A stretch of DNA of 64,000 nt from assembly GCA_903960915.1 (NCBI GenBank), contig CAJCCO010000120.1, forward strand, positions 80,940 through 144,939. The letters are read 5' to 3'. The notes under the pieces are model-generated. The model did not search any database and had not been told where the DNA came from. It saw nothing but the letters and a program-made list of their open reading frames with translations. Source of the DNA: an uncultured beta proteobacterium. Its GTDB lineage: Bacteria; Pseudomonadota; Gammaproteobacteria; Burkholderiales; Burkholderiaceae_C. A program made the translations under genes and the position numbers. Shown here in pieces: positions 56,353 to 64,000 of the stretch (position 1 is the stretch's first letter; each line of letters starts with the position of its first letter).

Positions 56353-56385
56353 TTGACGCCGGAAATTAACATGCATTAAACTGCA
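56353..56385 (+). promoter_or_regulatory. boxC promoter with overlapping BoxR operator
   Basis: A -35-like TTGACG (56353-56358) is followed at normal spacing by an AT-rich -10 region. TGCA-TTAAAC-TGCA (56372-56385) overlaps the -10, so bound BoxR would block RNA polymerase. Confidence 0.7.
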
Positions 56386-56436
56386 GTTATCGTCTAAACC
56401 ATGTCTTGTTTGCCTAATTTTTCAGGAGCCCGCCCC

Positions 56437-58095
56437 ATGAACACCAGCCCCCGCGTTGAATACCAGACCCACCCGTCCCAGTACAAGCACTGGAAGCTCA
56501 GCTTTGACGGTGCCGTGGCCACATTGAAGGCTGACTTTGATGAAAACGCGGGCCTGCGCCCCGGCTACAAGCTCAAGCTCAACAGTTACGACCTGGGCGT
56601 GGACATTGAACTCAACGACGCGGTGCAACGCATTCGCTTTGAGCATCCCGAAGTGCGCACCGTGGTGGTGACCAGCGCCAAGGAAAAAGTGTTTTGCTCG
56701 GGCGCCAACATCTTCATGCTGGGTGTCTCCAGCCACGCCTGGAAAGTGAACTTCTGCAAGTTCACCAACGAAACCCGCAACGGCCTGGAAGACTCGTCCA
56801 AGCACAGCGGCCTGAAGTTTTTGGCGGCTGTGAACGGCGCCTGCGCCGGTGGCGGTTACGAGCTGGCGCTGGCCTGCGATGAAATCATTTTGGTGGACGA
56901 CCGCGCCAGCGCCGTGAGCCTGCCTGAAGTGCCTCTGCTGGGCGTGCTGCCCGGCACCGGCGGCCTGACGCGCGTGACCGACAAGCGCCATGTGCGCCAC
57001 GACCTGGCCGACATTTTTTGCACCAGCGTGGAAGGTGTGCGCGGCCAAAAAGCGGTGGACTGGCGTCTGGTGGACGCGGTGGCCAAGACCTCGGTATTTG
57101 CCCAAACCGTGCAAGCCCGCGCCCAGGAGCTGGCCGCACAAAGCGACCGCCCCGCCCACGGCCAGGGCGTGCAACTTTTGCCGCTGCAGCGCACGCTGCA
57201 AGCCGATGCCCTGCACTACCAGCATGTGGCGGTAGAAATTGACCGCGCCAAGCGCGTGGCCACCTTCACCGTGAAAGCCCCGGCAGGCGCGCAACCCACC
57301 GACCTGGCCGGCATTGAAGCGCTGGGCGACACCTGGTACCCCCTGGCTATGGCGCGCGAGCTGGAAGACGCAATTTTGACCATGCGCACCAACGAACTCG
57401 ACATTGGCGTGTGGCTGATTAAAACCAGCGGCGACGCGGCCGCCGTGCTGGCCATGGACGCCACGCTGCTGGCGCATCAAAACCATTGGCTGGTGCGCGA
57501 AACCATTGGCCTGCTGCGCCGCACGCTGAGCCGCCTGGACGTGTCCTCGCGCAGCCTGTTTGCGCTGATCGAGCCCGGCTCCTGCTTTGCCGGCACGCTG
57601 CTGGAAATGGCGCTGGCCTGCGACCGCGTGTACCAGCTGGCACTGCCCGATGACGAAGCCGGCGCGCCCAAAATTACCGTGGCCGAGACCAACTTTGGCC
57701 TCTACCCCATGGCCACCGACCAGAGCCGCCTGGGCCGGCGTTTTTATGACGAGCAGGGTCCGTTGGACGCGGTGCGCGCCCATGCCGGCCAGCCGCTGGA
57801 CGCCGACGCCGCCTTTGCCCTGGGCCTGGTGACCGCCAACCCGGACGATATCGACTGGGCTGACGAGGTGCGCATTGCCATTGAAGAACGCGTGGCGATG
57901 TCGCCCGACGCGCTCACCGGCCTGGAAGCCAACCTGCGCTTCAACAGCCAGGAAAACATGGCCACGCGCATTTTTGGCCGTCTGACCGCTTGGCAAAACT
58001 GGATCTTCCAGCGCCCCAACGCGGTCGGTGAAAAAGGCGCGCTCAAGGTCTACGGCAAGGGCGACAAAGCCGCCTTTGACTGGAACCGCGTCTAA
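56437..58095 (+). CDS. boxC: Benzoyl-CoA-dihydrodiol lyase / 2,3-epoxybenzoyl-CoA dihydrolase
   Basis: BoxC opens 2,3-epoxybenzoyl-CoA to 3,4-dehydroadipyl-CoA semialdehyde and formate. The ~552-residue protein has two crotonase-like halves: in the first, KVFCSGANIFMLG and AVNGACAGGGYELALACDEI; in the second, LFALIEPGSCFAGTLLEMALACDRVY. CAGGAG precedes the ATG at 56437. It heads the boxC-boxB-boxA operon behind a BoxR-type operator. Confidence 0.95.
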   Translation: MNTSPRVEYQTHPSQYKHWKLSFDGAVATLKADFDENAGLRPGYKLKLNSYDLGVDIELNDAVQRIRFEHPEVRTVVVTSAKEKVFCSGANIFMLGVSSHAWKVNFCKFTNETRNGLEDSSKHSGLKFLAAVNGACAGGGYELALACDEIILVDDRASAVSLPEVPLLGVLPGTGGLTRVTDKRHVRHDLADIFCTSVEGVRGQKAVDWRLVDAVAKTSVFAQTVQARAQELAAQSDRPAHGQGVQLLPLQRTLQADALHYQHVAVEIDRAKRVATFTVKAPAGAQPTDLAGIEALGDTWYPLAMARELEDAILTMRTNELDIGVWLIKTSGDAAAVLAMDATLLAHQNHWLVRETIGLLRRTLSRLDVSSRSLFALIEPGSCFAGTLLEMALACDRVYQLALPDDEAGAPKITVAETNFGLYPMATDQSRLGRRFYDEQGPLDAVRAHAGQPLDADAAFALGLVTANPDDIDWADEVRIAIEERVAMSPDALTGLEANLRFNSQENMATRIFGRLTAWQNWIFQRPNAVGEKGALKVYGKGDKAAFDWNRV

Positions 58096-58151
58096 CGCCT
58101 AACCTGCCCCCATATTTTTACAGCCCCCCTCATTTCAACCAGGAGTTCATC

Positions 58152-59579
58152 ATGTCCGGTATCAACTACAGCGAAAAGATTCCCAACAACGTCAACCTGA
58201 ACGAAGACCGCACCCTGCAGCGCGCGCTGGAGCAGTGGCAGCCCAACTTCATCAACTGGTGGGACGACATGGGCCCCGAAGGCTCCACCGACATGGACGT
58301 GTACCTGCGCACCGCCGTGAGCGTGGACCCACAAGGCTGGGCACAGTTTGGCCACGTCAAGATGCGCGACTACCGTTGGGGCATCTTTTTGAACCCTGGC
58401 GAGACCGACCGCACCATTCACTTTGGCGACCACAAGGGCGAGAAAGTCTGGCAAGACGTGCCCGGCGAGCACCGCGCCAACCTGCGCCGCATCATCGTGA
58501 CGCAGGGCGACACCGAGCCCGCCTCGGTGGAGCAGCAGCGCCACCTGGGCAATACCGCGCCCAGCATGTACGACCTGCGCAACCTGTTCCAGATCAACGT
58601 AGAAGAAGGCCGCCACCTGTGGGCCATGGTGTACCTGTTGCACAAACACTTTGGCCGTGACGGCCGTGAAGAAGCCGAGGGCCTGTTGGAGCGCCGCAGC
58701 GGTGACGCCAACAACCCGCGCATTCTGGGCGCCTTCAACGAAGCCACGCCTGATTGGCTGAGCTTCTTCATGTTCACCTACTTCACCGACCGCGACGGCA
58801 AGTACCAACTTTGCGCCCTGGCCGAGAGCGCCTTTGACCCGCTGGCGCGCACCACCAAGTTCATGCTGACTGAAGAGGCGCACCACATGTTTGTGGGCGA
58901 GAGCGGCATCTCGCGCGTGATCTCGCGCACCGCGCAGGCCATGAACGAACTCAAAACCGATGACGTGGGCAAGCTGCGCGCCGCCGGTGTGATTGACCTG
59001 CCCACGATTCAGCGCTACATCAACTTCCACTTCAGCGTGACGGTTGATTTGTTTGGCGCCGACGAGTCGAGCAACGCCGCCACCTTCTACAGCTCTGGCC
59101 TGAAAGGCCGCTATGAAGAAGGCAAGCGCGACGACGACCACGTGCTCAAGGGCCAGACCTACAAGGTGCTGGAAGCCAAGAACGGCCAGCTGGTGGAAAA
59201 AGAAGTGCCGATGCTCAACGCTTTGAACGAAGTGCTGCGCGACGACTACATCAAAGACTCGGTGGCTGGCGTAGACCGCTGGAACAAAGTGCTGGCCAAA
59301 GCCGGCCTTGCCACGCGCCTGAGCGTGCCGCACAAGGCCTTCCACCGCAACATTGGCTTGCTGTCCAAAGTAAAAGTGTCGCCCGATGGCCGTGTGGTCT
59401 CCGAGACTGAGTGGCAAATGATGGTGGCGCAGTGGCTGCCCAGCAATGAAGACCGCGCCTACGTGGCCAGCCTGATGGGCCGTGTGGTGGAGCCGGGAAA
59501 ATTTGCCAACTGGATTGCGCCGCCTGTGATGGGCATCAACCGCAACCCGGTGGACTTTGAGTACGTGCGGTTTAATTGA
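58152..59579 (+). CDS. boxB: Benzoyl-CoA 2,3-epoxidase, diiron subunit
   Basis: BoxB is the diiron oxygenase that epoxidises benzoyl-CoA. The 475-residue protein shows the family N-terminus YSEKIPNNVNLNEDRTLQRALEQWQPNF, NWWDDMGPEG, and the diiron ligands in VEEGRHLWAM (E-x-x-R-H) and LTEEAHHMFVGE (E-x-x-H). It depends on BoxA for electrons. CCAGGAG lies before its ATG, 56 bases after boxC. Confidence 0.96.
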   Translation: MSGINYSEKIPNNVNLNEDRTLQRALEQWQPNFINWWDDMGPEGSTDMDVYLRTAVSVDPQGWAQFGHVKMRDYRWGIFLNPGETDRTIHFGDHKGEKVWQDVPGEHRANLRRIIVTQGDTEPASVEQQRHLGNTAPSMYDLRNLFQINVEEGRHLWAMVYLLHKHFGRDGREEAEGLLERRSGDANNPRILGAFNEATPDWLSFFMFTYFTDRDGKYQLCALAESAFDPLARTTKFMLTEEAHHMFVGESGISRVISRTAQAMNELKTDDVGKLRAAGVIDLPTIQRYINFHFSVTVDLFGADESSNAATFYSSGLKGRYEEGKRDDDHVLKGQTYKVLEAKNGQLVEKEVPMLNALNEVLRDDYIKDSVAGVDRWNKVLAKAGLATRLSVPHKAFHRNIGLLSKVKVSPDGRVVSETEWQMMVAQWLPSNEDRAYVASLMGRVVEPGKFANWIAPPVMGINRNPVDFEYVRFN

Positions 59580-59640
59580 GGGCTGCCTAGCCAGCATTGA
59601 AGCCACAGCCCCACTGCCGAGCGCGTGAGGCAGTGACCAG

Positions 59641-59664
59641 ACAGGGGGCTCCACAGCCCCCTGT
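59641..59664 (+). terminator. Strong hairpin between boxB and boxA (attenuator or RNA-stability element)
   Basis: ACAGGGGGCT-CCAC-AGCCCCCTGT is a perfect 10-bp stem with a 4-base loop. No T run follows, so full termination is unlikely; it may protect the upstream boxCB mRNA or lower boxA expression. Confidence 0.65.
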
Positions 59665-59694
59665 TGCATGAGAAGGACGTTTTTGGAGACCGCC

Positions 59695-61026
59695 ATGGAC
59701 CTGACCACCGCCCCCGTGATCAAGCAGCATTTGATCGACCCCGAAATTTGCATCCGCTGCAACACGTGCGAGGCCATTTGCCCGGTGGGCGCCATCACGC
59801 ACAACGACCTGAACTACGTGGTGGACGCCAGCAAGTGCAACTTGTGCATGGACTGCATCTCGCCCTGTCCCACCGGCTCCATTGACAACTGGCGCACGAT
59901 GCCGCGCATCATGGCCTACACCCCGGCCGAGCAATTCACCTGGGAAGAGCTGCCTGCGGAGTTGTCGCCGGAGCAACTGGCCGAGGCGGGTATTGACGCG
60001 TCGGGCGTATTGGATGCATTCAACACAGCGGGTGCAACACCCGTGTTGAGCACCGCAGCACTGTCCAGTAACGTCACCGATGCCACCGCCGCCGCCATGA
60101 CCGGCACGGAAGCGCCCTTTAACAGCGCCGCCTACGGCGCCACCTTGCCGCCGTGGTCTGCCGCGCACGCCTTCACCAACCTGTACGGCCCCAAGGCGGC
60201 AGAGAAAACCATCACCGCCAGCGTGACGGGCAATGTGCGCGTGACGCAAGTGGGCAGCGACTACGACACCCACCACATCGTGCTGGACTTTGGCCACCTG
60301 CCGTTTCCGGTGCTGGAGGGCCAGTCCATTGGCATCATTCCGCCGGGTGTGGACGCCAAAGGCCGACCGCACCACGCGCGCCAGTACTCGGTGGCCAGCC
60401 CGCGCAACGGCGAGCGTGCCGGCTACAACAACCTGTCGCTCACCATCAAGCGCGTGCTGGAAGACCACCAGGGCCAACCCGTGCGCGGCGTGGGCTCCAA
60501 CTTCATGTGCGACTTGTTGGTAGGCGACAAAGTGCAGGTGATCGGGCCCTTTGGTGCCAGCTTTTTAATGCCCAACCATCCGCGCTCCAACATCGTGATG
60601 ATCTGCACCGGCACCGGCAGCGCCCCCATGCGCGCCATGACCGAGTGGCGCCGGCGACTGCGCCAGTCCGGCAAGTTTGAAGGCGGCAAATTGATGCTGT
60701 TTTTTGGCGCACGCACGCCCGAGGAACTGCCCTACTTTGGCCCGCTGCAAAAGTTGCCCAAAGACTTCATCGACATCAACTTTGCCTTCTCACGCCGGCC
60801 CGGCCAACCCAAACACTACGTGCAAGACGCCCTGCGCGAACGCGCCGCCGACATCGCCCCGCTACTGGCCGACCCCAACACCTACTTCTTCGTCTGCGGC
60901 CTCAAAAGCATGGAAGAAGGCGTGCTGCTGGCCATGCAGGACGTCGCCCAACAATCCGGCCAGTCGTGGCCCGCACTCAGCGCCGCCCTGAAAAAAGAAG
61001 GCCGGCTGCACCTGGAAACTTACTGA
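59695..61026 (+). CDS. boxA: Benzoyl-CoA 2,3-epoxidase, reductase subunit
   Basis: BoxA passes electrons from NADPH via FAD and two [4Fe-4S] clusters to BoxB. N-terminal ferredoxin motifs [14 protein letters not shown] and [14 protein letters not shown] are clear, followed by an Ala/Thr-rich linker and a ferredoxin-NADP reductase module (~170-444) with [12 protein letters not shown] (FAD), [13 protein letters not shown] (NADPH) and the C-terminal LHLETY. GGAG precedes the ATG at 59695; an alternative ATG at 59668 adds nine residues. Confidence 0.95.
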   Translation: MDLTTAPVIKQHLIDPEICIRCNTCEAICPVGAITHNDLNYVVDASKCNLCMDCISPCPTGSIDNWRTMPRIMAYTPAEQFTWEELPAELSPEQLAEAGIDASGVLDAFNTAGATPVLSTAALSSNVTDATAAAMTGTEAPFNSAAYGATLPPWSAAHAFTNLYGPKAAEKTITASVTGNVRVTQVGSDYDTHHIVLDFGHLPFPVLEGQSIGIIPPGVDAKGRPHHARQYSVASPRNGERAGYNNLSLTIKRVLEDHQGQPVRGVGSNFMCDLLVGDKVQVIGPFGASFLMPNHPRSNIVMICTGTGSAPMRAMTEWRRRLRQSGKFEGGKLMLFFGARTPEELPYFGPLQKLPKDFIDINFAFSRRPGQPKHYVQDALRERAADIAPLLADPNTYFFVCGLKSMEEGVLLAMQDVAQQSGQSWPALSAALKKEGRLHLETY

Positions 61027-61057
61027 GGTATTGGGCGGCTTGATTGCTCTGGTGAAG

Positions 61058-62932
61058 CTACTGCTGCACCAACTGCCCCAAGGCGGCCAAGCCCACCGGG
61101 GCCTGGGGCAACCACGGCAACACGTAACTGCGTTGTGACAAACCTTGGGTTACCCGCGCCATTTGTAGTTGCTCGCCCTGCAGTCTCGCTTTGAGCAGCG
61201 GATCTTGTGTGCCTGCGGCCAGCACGCTTTTGTTGATGACCCAGGCAAAGGGTTCAATGTGGGCGCGGCGCAAGTCATCTTGCAGGGCCTGGGCCTGCGA
61301 GACGGGCGTGGTTTCGGGCAGGGTTACCAAAATAATTCGGGTGTAGCTGGGGTCTTGCAGGCGCATCAGAGGGGTGACGACGTGGCCCGCATGGCCTTCA
61401 AATTCACGCATCATCTGGCGGTGGTAGGCGCCTGTGGCGTCCATCAGCAGCAACGAGTGGCCGGTGGGCGCGGTGTCCAGCACCACAAAGGCACTCCTGC
61501 CTTCGCTCACCACGCGGGAGAACGCATGAAACACGGCCACCTCTTCGGTACAAGGGGAGCGCAGGTCTTCGAGCATCAGGGCTTGCTCTTGCGCGTCCAG
61601 ATGCGGCGCTTTGGCGGCCATGATTTTGTCGATGTAGCGCTGCGTTTCCAGTGCCGGATCAATACGGTCCACCTGTAGACCGGGCAGTTCGCCTGCCAGC
61701 GTGCCGGTTAAATGGGCGGCGGGGTCTGTGGTGCTGAGGTGAACCGTTTTGCCACGTTGCACCAAGCCAATGGCCAGCGCCGCAGCCACCGTGGTTTTTC
61801 CCACCCCGCCTTTGCCCATGACCATGATCAGGCCGTGCTCGGCCAAGGCCAGTTCATCGGCCAGGGCGGCCAGCCCTTGTCCCTGAGCACTGTAGGTGGT
61901 GGCTGATAAGGGCGACAAAGCAAGCGCAGGGGTGCCGGTCATGTCAGCCGCCCCTGTCAGGCCCAGACCCTCGGTGGGTAGGAGCAGCGCGCGCAAGGCC
62001 GGCAAACCCACGGTGTCAAAGGCTCGCAGGGGCACTTGGTCTTGGGGCAGGGCGCGCAGCGCTGCGGGCAACTCGGCCAGGGCTTGCGTACCCAATGCTT
62101 CGATGGCACAGGCAATGGCGTCGTTGGGGTCACTGGCATGGAACACGCCGTTGACCACCAGGCGCTGGTTATGCAAGCCCAACAGCTGCAATTCTTGCGA
62201 GGTTCTGGCGGCCTCCTGGATCGCCCCGGTGTCTGGCCGGGTGACCAGCACAACGGTGGTTATCTGCGGATCACTCAGCGCATCTAGTGCGGCCTTGAAG
62301 CGCAGCTCTTGCATCTTCAGGCCCGAATGTGGCCCCAGGCAGGACGCACCGCGGTCGTTACCGGCCAAAAAACCACTCCAAGCTTTGGGCAGGCTCAGCA
62401 GGCGCAGGGTGTGGCCGGTGGGTGCGGTGTCAAAAATGACGTGGTCATAGGGCTGGTCTTGGTCTGACAGCAGGGTGGCAAACTCGTCAAACGAGGCGAT
62501 CTCGGTGGTGCAAGCACCCGATAGTTGTTCGCGCACGGTGGCGAGTTCTTGCTCGCTAGCGTCTGCTTGCATTTGCGCTATGACGCGCTGACGGTAGGCC
62601 TGGGCCGCCGTGTCGGGATCGATGTTCAAGACCGACAGGCCGGGCGCATGCGGCACGGGTGTGGCGCTATTGCTGAGTGCCATGCCCAGCATTTCGTCCA
62701 GGTTAGAGGCGGCGTCTGTGCTGACGAGCAAGACGCGCAGGCCCATGTCTGCCAAATACAGCGCGACAGCGGTTGAGAGCGAGGTTTTTCCCACGCCGCC
62801 TTTGCCCGTAAAAAACAGATGCCGGGTGGGCTGGTGCAGCAGGTTCAGCGGGCGCGGGCTCAGCCAACGCGCCACCTTTTCGTGGGAAGGAACGCCACCG
62901 CTGTGCACCAAACGACCTTCGACTACTTCCAT
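61058..62932 (-). CDS. arsA: Two-domain ArsA-family arsenite-type ATPase
   Basis: ArsA drives arsenite efflux with ArsB. The 624-residue protein has two homologous ATPase halves with P-loops GKGGVGKT at 43-50 and 373-380, switch DTAPTGHTLRLL and DTAPTGHSLLLM, and the three metalloid-binding cysteines C141 (GACTTE), C198 (GASCLGP) and C461 (SPCTEE), equivalent to Cys113/172/422 of E. coli ArsA. No arsB, arsD, arsC or arsR is in the window, so its partner is elsewhere or its role differs. A perfect inverted repeat lies upstream. Confidence 0.88.
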   Translation of the reverse strand: MEVVEGRLVHSGGVPSHEKVARWLSPRPLNLLHQPTRHLFFTGKGGVGKTSLSTAVALYLADMGLRVLLVSTDAASNLDEMLGMALSNSATPVPHAPGLSVLNIDPDTAAQAYRQRVIAQMQADASEQELATVREQLSGACTTEIASFDEFATLLSDQDQPYDHVIFDTAPTGHTLRLLSLPKAWSGFLAGNDRGASCLGPHSGLKMQELRFKAALDALSDPQITTVVLVTRPDTGAIQEAARTSQELQLLGLHNQRLVVNGVFHASDPNDAIACAIEALGTQALAELPAALRALPQDQVPLRAFDTVGLPALRALLLPTEGLGLTGAADMTGTPALALSPLSATTYSAQGQGLAALADELALAEHGLIMVMGKGGVGKTTVAAALAIGLVQRGKTVHLSTTDPAAHLTGTLAGELPGLQVDRIDPALETQRYIDKIMAAKAPHLDAQEQALMLEDLRSPCTEEVAVFHAFSRVVSEGRSAFVVLDTAPTGHSLLLMDATGAYHRQMMREFEGHAGHVVTPLMRLQDPSYTRIILVTLPETTPVSQAQALQDDLRRAHIEPFAWVINKSVLAAGTQDPLLKARLQGEQLQMARVTQGLSQRSYVLPWLPQAPVGLAALGQLVQQ

Positions 62933-62952
62933 CCATCAACTCCTGGTGCAAG

Positions 62953-62970
62953 ACCGTAACAATTTACGGT
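62953..62970. promoter_or_regulatory. Possible operator upstream of arsA
   Basis: ACCGTAA-CAAT-TTACGGT is a perfect 7-bp inverted repeat 21 bases upstream of the arsA start. The repressor is not identified. Confidence 0.5.
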
Positions 62971-63080
62971 ACATGGTCTCAGGAGAAGTCGTTGGTCGTA
63001 TTGATCTGGGACAGGCCCGCCAGCGACGCGCGGTCTATTCAGCTTGTACCGGGGCTGTGCCTAGGTTTTGCGACCCGGCT

Positions 63081-63251
63081 TTAGTCTTCGGTTTGCGCAG
63101 ACTTGGCGGATGGCTCAGGGGTGGCCGGTGTGGCCGGCATCGCCACCGGCATGCACATTTTTTCGCCGTCCCATTGTTGGCCGCACCAGCAGTGGCCTTG
63201 GGCGTCGATGATGCAGGTGCCGGTGCCGCAGCAGCGTTCGTCGTCTTGCAT
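63081..63251 (-). CDS. Cys-rich mini-protein of unknown function
   Basis: The 56-residue product from the ATG at 63251 contains CCGTGTC, a CWC pair and a further Cys in KMCMP, spaced to bind metal, then a Pro/Ala/Thr-rich tail. I do not recognise a named family. It lies upstream of arsA on the same strand, 149 bases from its start, and could be a metal- or metalloid-binding companion; that is inference. Confidence 0.6.
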   Translation of the reverse strand: MQDDERCCGTGTCIIDAQGHCWCGQQWDGEKMCMPVAMPATPATPEPSAKSAQTED

Positions 63252-63559
63252 GGCTGATGTAGGGGTTAGCAAAGACTTGCCGGTGGTGCCTTCATTTCTC
63301 CAATGAAGACACAAAAACCAGCTAGAAAAGTCTTGCCGAAATTGAACGCAGAGTTTTGCCGTTTGTGGGGTATCGGAAGCAAAAACTTGCCGTTTGGATT
63401 GCAGAAAAAATCAGGGGTGATCAAGTTCTTCATAAGTTTCCCAATATCGGCTCAATCAATGCCCAAGAGAGTGACGAATTGACCGCGTAGGGGTCAAATC
63501 CAGCCCTCATTGTAGGCAAGCTTGCGAGGGATAGCCAGAACATTCCGCCGACGGTCTCT
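63252..63559. other. Intergenic, no recognisable gene
   Basis: Open frames here are short and unlike known families. No hairpin or repeat stood out. Confidence 0.5.
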
Positions 63560-63913
63560 TCAGGCCGCTGAGTCCTCACCCTTGGAATTCCAAGCCCCAA
63601 AGCACTTGCTAAAAGGCTGCAGCATTGGATCAATGGCATCGGCCTCAGCGAGTGCCGCCTCTGACCAGATTAGATAGTCTGCTGATTGCTCACCAACGCA
63701 GTCCGGGTGCTCCCTCATTGCCTCGACAAGACTGCGAATATCGTGAGCACGCCGCATGTTTGAGGCGGCATCGGCAATCTCCTTTCTTATCGCAGCCTTC
63801 CTGGAGTTGATAGCTGCCAAGCGCATCGCTTCATCTTTGCGTTTTCGTTCTGCAATCTCTTTGTTGAATTGCAACGCAAAGTGAGCCACTATTTGCAACC
63901 AATATTGAGCCAC
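63560..63913 (-). pseudogene. Coiled-coil hypothetical protein, probably a truncated C-terminal fragment
   Basis: The frame starts at a GTG at 63913 just after an in-frame stop. It gives a charged, helical 117-residue product with KEIAERKRKDEAMRLAAINSRKAAIRKE and a segment IRSLVEAMREH...LIWSEAALAEADAIDPM. The last part resembles the end of longer hypothetical proteins with W-x(5)-A-D-x-I-D-P tails. There is no good ribosome site. It is probably the remains of a larger gene, though a real small gene cannot be excluded. Confidence 0.45.
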
Positions 63914-64000
63914 CGGTTTTTAAATAATTTGGCTTAGTCGGTTGTGGATAAGTTTAACTGTTCTGCGTTTTTTACTCCTTTCCCTTTTGATTTCTTTGAC

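Noticed and set aside
56422-59804. Long minus-strand frames over boxC and boxB
   Set aside because: These are shadows of highly conserved genes with strong motifs on the plus strand.

Overview
The window looks like chromosomal DNA of a GC-rich betaproteobacterium of the order Burkholderiales, most likely Comamonadaceae (Rhodoferax/Polaromonas-like). This is inferred from gene content and style: recA-recX, sucCD beside a TerC protein, DUF2788, a short type-2 argC, TctDE/QseBC-like two-component pairs, and an aerobic benzoyl-CoA (box) cluster with its BoxR regulator. No rRNA, tRNA or CRISPR array was seen.

Layout. 1-6.5 kb is an accessory island, visibly AT-rich over its first 3 kb: a small Cro/C1 regulator, a Sel1-repeat exported protein, a zinc-ribbon protein, a seven-repeat protein with a GIY-YIG-superfamily (T5orf172/MUG113-like) nuclease domain, a 3' scrap of moaC with a recombinase-core-like site at its stop codon, an integrase with its middle deleted, and a HigB/RelE-NadS toxin-antitoxin pair. 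6.6-9.8 kb holds a serine hydrolase, two tandem paralogous membrane proteins and a MinD/FlhG-like ATPase. 9.9-14.6 kb is a type IV pilus locus: PilB-like ATPase with a GAF domain, PilA-type pilin with its own terminator, and a PglL-like O-oligosaccharyltransferase. 14.6-29.6 kb is mostly housekeeping: TerC, sucCD, argC, recX, recA (with a LexA box), a MarR regulator, a two-component system, SPOR protein, birA, a SET-domain methyltransferase divergent from a topoisomerase III carrying a histone-H1-like tail and a SWIB domain, tapT and ychJ. 29.7-48.4 kb mixes transporters, a DUF5666 lipoprotein with a second two-component system, slyD, an AbrB-VapC pair, a YjjJ-type HipA kinase plus a deleted partial copy of it, copper genes copA/copZ, rdgC, a Spy-like protein, an RHH-PIN pair and small membrane proteins; several short tandem repeats cluster here. 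48.4-61 kb is metabolic: a Pat-type acetyltransferase, NnrU, a palindromic repeat element, then bclA-boxD, divergent boxR, and boxC-boxB-boxA. 61-64 kb holds an orphan two-domain ArsA ATPase, a Cys-rich mini-protein and a coiled-coil fragment.

How genes work together. Benzoate is activated by BclA, epoxidised by BoxAB, ring-opened by BoxC, and the semialdehyde oxidised by BoxD; BoxR presumably represses both divergent units through TGCA-N6-TGCA sites seen at both promoters. Pat, about 1 kb away, may control the ligase by lysine acetylation. CopZ and CopA handle copper; RecA/RecX/RdgC handle recombination; three toxin-antitoxin pairs and a solitary HipA-type kinase mark the accessory segments.
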